Assembly (NCBI RefSeq): GCF_036417845.1
Contig: NC_089978.1
Coordinates: 128,494,183-128,558,182, forward strand
DNA from: Apteryx mantelli
Lineage: Eukaryota; Chordata; Aves; Apterygiformes; Apterygidae
Length of the DNA: 64,000 nt
Reading direction: 5' to 3'
Position numbers and translations under genes: made by a program. Shown here in pieces: positions 55,501 through 64,000 of the stretch (the first letter of the stretch is position 1; every line of letters starts with the position of its first letter). The notes below the pieces were generated by a model. It ran no database searches. It was not told the origin of the DNA and saw only the letters and a program-made list of their open reading frames with translations.

Positions 55501-58500
55501 TCTACTGAAATGGACCATTAAAAAGCCAAATGAATGTCCAGCATAACTGTCCACTAAGTAAGAAAACAGGATTTGGGCCATCACCTAAAACAGAAAGATG
55601 ATGTAACTGCTAGGACAAAACGTAGACAAATCTTAAATTCTGATGTGTGGGTTTTAATGTTCATCAGTTCCTTGTCACAACAAAATACCTTACTGTGTCT
55701 GTGTTTTCCCCCTCAGAAATGCCTGTGTCACCAAATATTGCCTTGAAATCTCCAAGAAATAGTATCTTAACTCTTCAAAATGTCAGTACAGAGTTTAAAA
55801 TTGTCAACACTATAACACAGCAGCTAGGACCAGGAGTTCAGGTAAGGCTTTAAAGGAAATGACTCTGGAGAGGCACAGTTAATCTAGGCACTGGATCTGT
55901 GTACACACGCATCCTGGAACATCAAGTTCAAATCTTAGTGTGGGCAGTCTTGTCCCTCAAAAAACAAACATGATACTATTGGGTTCACTAAAGTTCTTTC
56001 CTTTACAGAAGCTCACACCATATGTAAACGCCTCTTTTTGTGGTGTAGCTGGAGCCTATAAAACCAAGGTCAGCTCTGGTCTCTCAAACTAGATCCTGCA
56101 GCAATCTTCATATGCACAGGAGTTTGGCCAATATGGGCCAAAACTACTCCTGCTCCTACCTCGCTGTATTATGCAGTGAGGCATTTGATACTAGATGTAT
56201 TTGCATTTCACATGCTGTTTGAGTGTATGTGGAATGGGACTTAATGACTTGTTTTTAGGGAGCACCTTTACTAGTGTATTTCCACTGTTCTGCCTGTGGA
56301 ACAACTAAGAGAGCACCATTCTTCAGTAAACTGGGATATGTAGTGTTTGGGTTCTTTTCATGATCAATCCATGGAGTTAAAGCTTGACTGCTTGGTGTCT
56401 GGGATTCAGTCTAAGCATAGTCAGAATTTCTGTGGAACAGAACTTAAGCCCTAACAGATCATGTCTAGCACAGATGCTCTGGCATACAAACAGGACTCTG
56501 TTTTCTGTAAACATTTCTGTCTGAAATGCAATCGCTTAACTGCGGAAAACGGATATGAATTTCTAAAAGCACAAATCTTAGCTATATTTGCACAGGTCAG
56601 TGCTACTTGTAGGAATGTTCAGTATTTGAGAATCATGTGGTGTATTACTGCTAAATTAGAGGGACCTTTTTTGTGGAGACTGTAATAGGATCAAATTTGG
56701 ATTTCCACTTTTCTAGAGAAGCTAAAAAGGATTTGGGCCATCACCTAAAACAGAAAGATTATGTAACTGCTAGGACAAAACGTAGCCAAATCTTAAATTC
56801 TGATGTGTGGGGTTTAATGTTCATCAGTTCCTTGTCACAACAAAATACCTTACTGTGTCTGTGTTTTCCCCCTCAGAAATGCCTGTCTCACCCAGACACA
56901 GCACTGGGTTTGAGATGGGTTAGCGGGGCACAGTCTCTTGAACTGTTCTCTAGAGTTGCTGCATGTGAGCTCAAGCCAAGAAAATGTTTCCAATGTGCTC
57001 TGAGAGCTGTAAAGGAAGATTCTAGTGTAGTTGGTTCCTGAACAGTTGAAACTTCGGGATAATATCTGCATCGTACTTGAGTGAGAGAGATAACACATGA
57101 AGTTGGACTGGTGTGGCTTCCTTGTCAGGAGAACTAACTTGCCTTTTGGAATACGAAGTACCTAAATGTACCACATGGCTTCTCTCTCCCCTCCACTTTT
57201 GGCTGAGTCTGGATAGTTCCTGGACAGTGCTGGGTATCCTGGGTCTTGTTTAGCAGTGGTGGTTCTGAGAAGTGGGCTTGGCATTGGCATCTCTTGTATG
57301 CAGCTTAAGAACGTTTTGTCCTTTGGCCTACAGGAAACAACTCCCAAGCTGCCTTCCAGCACCCAGCTTGCCTCAACCAGGTCATCAGTAATGACCTGCA
57401 ATAGCACAGGTCAGTGTCCTTCTAGGTGCACATCCAAATCAGGTGGTGACAAAGCACAGTGGCCTGCTGGGTTCCCACAGCCTTAGGCTGGACTCATTGT
57501 ACACCTCTCTAATCACTGAAAGACACTTGCCATGAGAAGCTAAAGCACTGAGTAATTAGTTTGGGGAAGTGCCCTTAGAAAGCCATTCTTCTGCAGCTGA
57601 CTGAAGCTGCAGGAGTTACATAGGCTTCAAAATGATGATAGTATGTCCCCAAAGGCATAATTGGAATTCATAGCAAAAGCTAAATGAGTCTCTTGAATTT
57701 TCAAGCAGGAAAGGCACCACTTGATTTTATTAAACTACATGGTGCTAATTAAGACTCATCACTGCCTACTGACAAGCATAATTACTGTAACTTCTGCTTT
57801 TTGTGATCAGGGCTCATGGGGGTGAAGGAGGCATAAGCCTTGCTACATTCAGAAGGCACTGTAATGCTCTTGAGTGTTCAGTGTTTGGGGTGGAAATCTG
57901 GAAGCTGCCAGTTCATTTTCTGCACTCTAAAATTCTCCTTTCCTATCCAGGTCTCTCTGCAGATTGTACATGTGCTCCCATACGTGGACCCATGCTAGGA
58001 GACATTAAACCTATCAGTTTCCTGAGCTCTAGCCAACAGGAGCTGCCTCCTTACAGAGGAAGGTCCAGATCTTTAGAGAGTGCCCTTCAGAGCACGGAAC
58101 TTGTAAGTTTTGCACATGAGCTGGCAAGCCCAGTCTGATACAGTTGGAAATGACTACATTGTCTAGACCATACTGTATGTTGGTCTTAATTTGAGGTGTT
58201 ATTGTCTCCTTGGAGACAGTTTAGACAAGGTTGGGTGCTGTAGTGTCCTTGTGGAGATTTCTTTTATTCCAGTTTGAATGACATAAAATAAAAGTTGTTG
58301 CCCATGCAAGGAGAAAAATACAACTACATTACTTGAAAGTGTCTGTCAGGGCTTGCTCAAGCAGACTGTAGTGTCTCTTGGTGCAATGGGACTGTCCTGC
58401 TTTCCCCATCTCCCCATGTTCCGTCTAGACTGATATATTCACAAGCATCCTTTAAACTGCAGTAAAGTGTTAATGAAACAAATGATGGACAAAATGCAGA

Positions 58501-61500
58501 CACTACAGCATCAGTGACTAAGTGTATGCAATACAGAAGTCATTACCATTGTAGAAGCACTGCTGGGTTTGTGCACCCCTGTGACATCTTCTGAATCATG
58601 GCCTAGCCCTGCTCTGCCCTGATGGGGTGTGCTGTGCCCTTGCCTCCTTCCTTCTTTCTGTATGCCTCCCCGCAACCCCCTAAACTTTACCATAACTCTG
58701 TGTGACCTCTTTATTCAGCAGTGTGGTAGGGATGCAGGTGTGGGATGGGCTCCCCACCTGAATAAAAGCACTGTTTTCTTCTCTGCCTTTCATGTGGGGC
58801 TAGTGGGTCCTGGGAAAGAGAAGGTAAGACAGCTCTGTGCCATGGGAAGGGATCCTGTGCCTAGGTGAGTAGGGGTCAGTATGCTACCTGTGCTGTGGTC
58901 TGTACCAAAGGGTAGGATTCCCCAGGGAGAGGTTCTGGAGATGGGGATTAGCCTTGGAGGGGACCAAGGGACCTGTTTCCCTAATGAGACTTCAGGAAGC
59001 TGCTTGAATTCTTGTCTAAAAGCTTGAATACCATAGCAGTATTCCTGTAGTAGTTTCTCTGGTAGTATTGTGAAAGTCAGCTGATATTGCCCATCACCAG
59101 CAGAATCAAGCTTTGGGAAGAAATGCTCTTGAGCTTCTTGGGACCCAGTTTCGAGGATGACCTCCTCAAATGTCTGCTTCCTTCAGCTTTCTCTGATGCT
59201 TAACTTCTGTTGTTGCCTAGGACTGTCCCTTCCCTACCAAATGGCCATCACCAACGATTGCTGAGCTGATTGGAACCAGATATGCAATGATGGTGCTGGA
59301 GGGAGAAGGTTCTCCCCAAAGAGGTGGTGATGGTGTCTTTCCAAGAGCCAAGGTATGTTTCCTCTCCTTGTCTTTGTGCTGTCCTTGCCTTTTCAAAAGC
59401 TGGCTGGCTTCATGTCCCTCAGTGCCCAATTGCTGAAGATGTTCTCTGACTTACTATATCCTGTTCATACAGCTGATCTGAGTCTGACCCTAGGCTGTTT
59501 AAAATCTTAACACTTGTGCTGTGATGGCTACTAATCAAGCTTAAGTTGCTGTGTAAGCTGCCTAGGAAGCTACTCAGCCTTCTATTCTTCTCAGCGTTTG
59601 CTTGATGCTTCCTGTCTGTTGTTTCCAACCTAGCAGAGCAGTCTGCCATTCCTGTTGGCTAGCTCTGAAATCACAAAATAATTAATTGTGATTTGGTACT
59701 GCTATACAGTGAAGCAAAGGTTCTTAGCTCAGACTCCCACAGCTGACTTGTGCTGTCTCAAACCTCCTTGCTCAGTGATGGATACAAAGGTCCAGGGTGG
59801 GTAGGGGCAGAGAAGGACTTGCAGCACAGGACACCCAGCTGTCTACTCCACTTAATTGCTTGCTCATTCACTAAGTCTGCCCTGGGTTGTTCCAACCAAC
59901 CCCCCTAGAGCAAATGTTTTGAGTGCAAGTCCTGTGCAGCACAGATGTGAGGATGTCCATGCTGCTTGGTTTTGGGGGTCAGCCTCTTGCCCTCATTTAC
60001 TTAGCAGTATAGACAGAGCCAAAGGGTTCCTGCTAACACCACTAGGCTACTCCCACAATCTCTCACTCTGGTGTTCCTGAGACTGAATTCTTGCTTTCTT
60101 CTCACTGTAGTTGCCAGCCCTGCTTTAACTTGCCTTTTCTCTGCCTCTTCTAAAATGGCTGTTTTGCCCCCTTTGTGCTCTCACTGCTGAAGTTTTTTTA
60201 GCTTGCTCAAGCTCCAGTTCTCAAGATAATATCACTTCTGACTGCCAGCTGTGTATGAGTGTGGTTTTTTATAAAGTTCAAGCAACTCATCAGCTTCCTT
60301 AATGACTCATTTTTTGCTTCAGGACTGGATTCAGATTTGCCCTGAGTTAATCTCTTTGGGATTGCTGCAGTCTACCTCAAAGAATGTCTCTTTTCTTCCC
60401 TCTCTCTTAACTAGCTACTGTTACACTCTTACACAATACAACTATTGTTTCTTCAAGAGCCTTTTTCTAAACTCCTGTTGTCTGGCAGCTGCCCCAAACC
60501 TCTGCATCATAAAAACATAGGCTTACAAATAAGACTCTTGCTTTTTTAGCTTTTAATACCTGTGTCTCTGCTATCCTTCATCGGATCTCTGTTATTGTAT
60601 GTGGATTATATATGGAAAGCTCTTTGGCAGGCAGCGGATACTGTTGGTACAAAGATATTTCCCATTGACATTCACTAGTAACTCTCCTTTCCACAGATCT
60701 GTTTCAGCTGCCATAAGCAGATGTTCCTTAAGTGGCCTTACAGCTGTTATCTCTGCAGCAGGTGAGATGGTGCAAAAGGACTGAATGAGGAGGAAGAAAA
60801 AGTGAAAGAACTGTACTGAAAATACTGAGTATTCAAACAGTTGTAATGTTTGGATAGGAACAGGTTGTTTGCCTTACTATCCAAGCCAGGCTGATGTGTC
60901 TACAACTACAGATGATATAGAAAAACCTGCCTTTAAAGTGGAACCTTAGTTTTAACTCTTAGGATTAAACTAACAGTAACCAAATTTACCAGCAAGTACT
61001 ATACCCAGTTCATCTCAGAGATCACTCTCTGCTGCAGAAAGCCATTTTGCTATAAAGGTTGGATTTAACTTCAGTCAAGGGCTGGAGGACATTCTGGGAA
61101 AGGGTCTTCACCAAAATCTGTTCAGGACTGGGAAAGTGAATTGCAGACTCTAACTGGGAAAGGAGTTGGATGTATTTGTATCCGCTTACTTGTGAGAGGG
61201 TTTCTGTTTGTGGGGGAGGAAAAGAGGAACTTAAGGCTAGTTCAGGCTTACTTAAATCTACTTATAGCAGCAGTGAGGCACTGAATTGATTAGAAACAAG
61301 TAAACAATCCCTGGAGATTAGTAACTGTGTGGTAGTAGTACTGGGTAAAGAGTAATGGGCACTTACAGGTAAAGCCTTCAACTTATGGATGCTGACACAC
61401 TTCAGATGATTTAAAATAGCATAAATAGGAGTGCTAGCAAAATAAGCAAGTTTAGAACTTTCCTGTTTACTTTGCCATTAAGTGATTGTGCCATAATCAC

Positions 61501-63579
61501 AAACGAAGATTTATTTGGGAAAGTCACCCTTAGCTGCAGCATTTGTATCTGCTGAGCTTTACTCAAATGATAATGCTGGGAATTTCTTTCTTAGTGTCGT
61601 CTGCTGTGACTGCTGCATCAAGGCAAGTCTAGTCTTTACAACAGCATATGGAATTTTTGTTTTCTTTTTCCCCTGCACTTCCCCTAGTCATGGGAAACTA
61701 TCCTTCATCCCACTGATACCTCATATCTACCCTGTAGCTTGTTTCTGAGAAAATGGAAGAAACAATTTTGAGTTGCAAAAGCAGCCAGGATGCACAAACT
61801 CTAAAAGAATTAGATAAGGAACCAAACCACAGACATCTCTTGTCATACTCAGCAACAACAACTCTGGTTCCTCCTTCTTTTGTCCTGTATGAAGTGGTTG
61901 GGATTACTCTGTGCTCTATTTATACAGGGGTCAAAGTTTACTGCAATAACGTCCATCTTCTAAGTGCACTAATAAATCAATTGTGCGTGATGCAAATTTT
62001 CCTGCTAAGAAGGAGGTTTCGTTTCACCAAGAAAACTCAGGTGACCTGTGTTATGATTCTAGATGTCCATGCCCTTCAGAATGTGTGTACATCTTCCACT
62101 TAGCTTCTTAAAACTTCTGAGACTCTCCAAAGAGGAGGATCCATCTACTCAAGAGCAGAAGAGCTCAGAGCTGCTGCATGAATTAGAGCACTGGGAGTGT
62201 TCTAGGTAAGTTGGGACAGCTATGCTCTGCTTTTCCTTTGAAAGGTGTTACCAGTTACTTGTACATGCAAGTCAGCAAACATGCTGACAACCGTAGCATC
62301 TGGTCCTGTGCTGGTGAACTGAATGTTATGCTGAATGATCAATCTAGCCACTAGTCTAACTGATCTACAGTTCTTGGAAAGTATTGTGGGTTTTAGATGA
62401 CCAACAAGGAGTTGAGTAGATGCTCTGAAGTCCATTTTGCCTCTTAGCTATCAAATTTCCAGCACTGGTTTAGAGTTCCCCATATTAGCCTGGACTTGCA
62501 AGGTTCCTGGTGACAGCTTCATTTGTGTGGGAATTTCCAGAGTCCTTTATATTCTATCTACCACTGCTGGGCATCTTTCACTACAGCCCAGGGGTAGCCT
62601 CTTCATACCTAGAACTAAACATGTGCTAATCATCTCAGATATAACTGACCAAAAAGTAATCCACAAATGGTTTCTCAGTCCTCCTACATACAAAACAGAT
62701 GCATGTTTTCTTTTTTGTCCCCGGAAGGGGAACTATTTCAAAATGAGCTGTTGACTGCTCTGGGTGGAAAAGACAGTCCTTGTGAATATAAATACTATAT
62801 ATAGAACTGGAAACTGTCTCAGGTCTATTCTTTTCAAATCAAAGTCTCATGTTGTACTAGAAGAACAGGTATCTTTTCTCTCTGAAACCATTCTTTTATG
62901 TAACCAAAATAAAGCCACAGCAACTTCTGGTTCGAAGTATCTGACTTCAGTTGCTAAAAATCGGGGCAGTGTTCACTACTGATGTTAACACTGTGTGGGC
63001 AGTGGTTTGGTCTGACTCATAATGCAGACACTGTGGAAGAGGTCTGACTGATTGCATTGTTGCTATGCTTTAAGGTGGCAAAAAGCCTAACACTTGTATG
63101 GTTATAGGGACTCTGCCCACAACCCCAGAACAGCCACAAATATCTATTAGACTGTTAGCTGAAGTAGTGATGGTCAACAGAGAGGGTGTCAGTAAATGAA
63201 GCTGTTCTGGTGCTTAGTAGCTTCCCCAAATGGAAGCAAGTGCTCCATTAAATTCATACATTTAACTAAATCACTCAGCAGTGTTGGACCAGACTTAGAA
63301 AAAAGGTGGAAGAGCACTGTACCTTCTAACTGCACCCTGGGTCAGCTTTCCTGCTTTTTTTTTTTTCTTTTTTTTCCCCCCTCCTGTTTCAGTGTGCCTG
63401 TCATGTTGGAACCCCATTGCCTAGCACAGCCTCTGTGCTGTTACCCAGGCACTATGGCAGACTGGCTCTCTGTGGACATCTGTACTCAATGCGAACAGTA
63501 TCTGTTGAACATGGCTTCCGGTCAACAGCAGAGCATCTCTCTTGGGAGAATTTTCAGGTCTTGGACCAAACTGGAATGA
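46527..63579 (+). CDS. Spire-family actin nucleator, third vertebrate paralogue, 16 exons
   Basis: Exons: 46527-46767, 47075-47106, 47611-47775, 48733-48858, 49055-49108, 52237-52398, 54462-54530, 55082-55211, 55717-55841, 57334-57409, 57951-58102, 59221-59352, 60697-60761, 61595-61622, 62063-62205, 63393-63579. They sum to 628 aa (SPIRE1 about 756, SPIRE2 about 714). Spire proteins nucleate actin on vesicles with formins and myosin V. Visible parts: KIND domain, residues 10-190 (SLAEILRCFEHPISEEQAWA, VVIYEALDWGID, VERELSEPLEKLL); WH2-A (LWPDVIRELQNGVRLRKA); WH2-B (SPYELLVDDIQHKRYTLRKV); no clear WH2-C; WH2-D (WHEQLMAEIKQPQKLWP); diverged spire box (SPTIAELIGTRYAMMVLE); zinc finger with CFSC, CYLC, CCDCC and, in the last exon, CTQC. 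The ATG at 46527 has a good context; an in-frame ATG at 46443 would add 28 residues. SPIRE1 and SPIRE2 lie elsewhere in human, so I leave the symbol blank. Confidence 0.92.
49109..52236 (+). other. Intron 5 of the Spire-like gene (3.1 kb)
   Basis: GTAATG donor and CATAG acceptor, phase 0, between the linker exon (LDWVDEKVLDKHK) and the WH2-A exon. It holds a nested palindrome at 49426-49524 and nothing else I recognise. The exon 5 frame stays open past the donor for 54 codons, so retention would add residues before a stop. Confidence 0.7.
49426..49524. repeat. Nested palindrome, hairpin or MITE-like
   Basis: The arms TGTGGACACTTA (49426) and TAAGTGTCCACA (ending 49524) are exact reverse complements. 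Inside are two more perfect inverted repeats: CACAAAGAG-C-CTCTTTGTG (49443-49461) and CACTTCTAGAAGTG (49475-49488). A second CTTTGTGGAGTA copy lies in the right arm. It could be a small palindromic DNA transposon remnant. It lies in intron 5 of the Spire-like gene. Confidence 0.7.
53526..53550 (+). repeat. Poly(T) run of 25 in Spire-like intron 6
   Basis: Uninterrupted T25. No retrotransposed sequence was recognised on either side, so I do not call it the tail of a processed copy. Confidence 0.8.
55568..55732 (+). repeat. 165-bp duplication, parental copy across the exon 9 acceptor
   Basis: The block covers the last 149 bp of Spire-like intron 8, the acceptor CCCCCTCAG and the first 16 bp of exon 9. 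An almost identical copy lies exactly 1,160 bp downstream (56728-56892). I count about four mismatches in 165 bp, so the event is recent. This copy is called parental because its downstream exon reads in frame and continues the gene. Confidence 0.95.
56728..56892 (+). repeat. 165-bp duplication, daughter copy inside Spire-like intron 9
   Basis: Same-orientation copy of 55568-55732. It brings a complete polypyrimidine tract and AG acceptor (exon start 56877) into intron 9. Outside the block no similarity continues. Confidence 0.95.
56877..57008 (+). CDS. Candidate new cassette exon of the Spire-like gene
   Basis: From the duplicated acceptor the phase-0 frame, which matches the phase-0 end of exon 9, is open for exactly 44 codons (KCLSHPDTALGLRW... 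ending CFQCALRA) up to a GT donor (GCT|GTAAAGG). Exon 10 also starts in phase 0, so inclusion would keep the frame. The sequence has no family similarity, as expected for former intron. Use of this exon is not shown. Confidence 0.35.
61595..61622 (+). CDS. 28-nt microexon of the Spire-like zinc finger with GC donor
   Basis: Encodes VVCCDCCIK between two zinc-finger exons, corresponding to PVCSQCCKK in SPIRE1. It is followed by AAG|GCAAGT, a strong match to the GC-AG intron donor consensus, and the next exon begins ATTCTAG|ATGTCCATGCCC (MSMPF, matching MRLPS or MKMPS). Both flanking phases agree. Confidence 0.85.
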
Positions 63580-63668
63580 ATGACTCTACTGTATATGTCT
63601 CCTGTCACTTGTGTTCTGTACCTGAAGTAAATGGAACAGCTTTATGCACATGCTGACATAAAGGCCTG

Positions 63669-63674
63669 AATAAA
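63669..63674 (+). terminator. Poly(A) signal AATAAA of the Spire-like gene
   Basis: AATAAA 90 nt after the stop codon in GCCTGAATAAAAGACC. A second AATAAA at 63789-63794 could give a slightly longer 3' UTR. Confidence 0.7.
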
Positions 63675-63788
63675 AGACCTCCCTGCTGGTTTTTCTAAGC
63701 AAGAAGCACAGTTAATATTTGTACTGTAAAGTATTATAAAACATTGTGGCTTTTAGAACTGTTTTAATTTTTATGTGTTTTGGGGGAA

Positions 63789-63794
63789 AATAAA
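63789..63794 (+). terminator. Distal poly(A) signal of the Spire-like gene
   Basis: AATAAA in GGGGGAAAATAAATG, followed by a T-rich and GT-rich stretch suited to cleavage-factor binding. Confidence 0.55.
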
Positions 63795-64000
63795 TGTTGA
63801 AGCACTATTATGCCTCTAGCATTTCCTCTTTTGTACCTGCAGTTGTCATGGTTATGTGGCTCTGTTTGTATTCATTGCTAAGCAGACTTTGCCCTGTCAT
63901 CAGTATAGGGAATCTCCTAACCAAAAAGCTCTGTTCCTGAGAGGTTTTGAAAGTGGAGCTCTCAGTTGTGTGATCACAGCACTGCATTCCTGCAAGCACC

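Noticed and set aside
61595-61748. Reading exon 14 of the Spire-like gene through to the stop at 61748 as its C-terminus
   Set aside because: The exon at 62063 gives the expected MSMPF segment in phase, and the last exon restores the final CTQC pair, so splicing out this stretch fits the family better.

Overview
The window is vertebrate nuclear DNA, most likely from a bird. Its genes are split by GT-AG introns (plus one GC-AG intron), three CpG-island promoters are visible, repeat density is low, and the only clear mobile elements are two solo retroviral LTRs. The protein matches quoted here come from recalled human and mouse sequences, not a database search. Gene content and order (CD200R1, GTPBP8, NEPRO) match human 3q13.2. 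The bird call rests on compactness and few repeats; a turtle or crocodilian is not excluded.

Layout. Bases 1-16.6 kb look intergenic and hold three diverged copies of one old repeat. From 26.8 kb back to 16.8 kb on the minus strand lies a CD200R1-type immune inhibitory receptor: signal peptide, IgV, IgC2 and transmembrane exons plus a tentative tail exon. Its 7.2 kb first intron carries one solo LTR, and a second LTR with perfect target-site duplications sits upstream of it. GTPBP8 (plus, 31.08-33.90 kb, six exons) is a mitochondrial EngB-type GTPase. TAF13 (plus, 36.32-38.33 kb, four exons) is a TFIID histone-fold subunit. NEPRO (minus, 45.25-39.85 kb, nine exons) converges on TAF13. From 46.5 kb to 63.6 kb on the plus strand, head-to-head with NEPRO, is a complete 16-exon gene of the Spire actin-nucleator family.

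All the exon models were built by hand from splice sites and reading phase. Each sums to a whole number of codons: CD200R1 295 aa (with the tentative tail), GTPBP8 285 aa, TAF13 124 aa, NEPRO 531 aa, Spire-like 628 aa.

The most interesting region is the Spire-like gene. Its neighbourhood is not that of human SPIRE1 (18p11) or SPIRE2 (16q24), so it looks like a third vertebrate Spire paralogue. It keeps the KIND domain, WH2-A, WH2-B, WH2-D, a diverged spire box and the eight-cysteine FYVE-like zinc finger, but has no recognisable WH2-C. A 165-bp block spanning one of its splice acceptors has been copied 1,160 bp downstream. The copy opens a possible new 132-nt exon that is in frame on both sides.

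The neighbouring genes share no obvious pathway. GTPBP8, TAF13 and NEPRO are CpG-island housekeeping genes, while the receptor is an immune gene.
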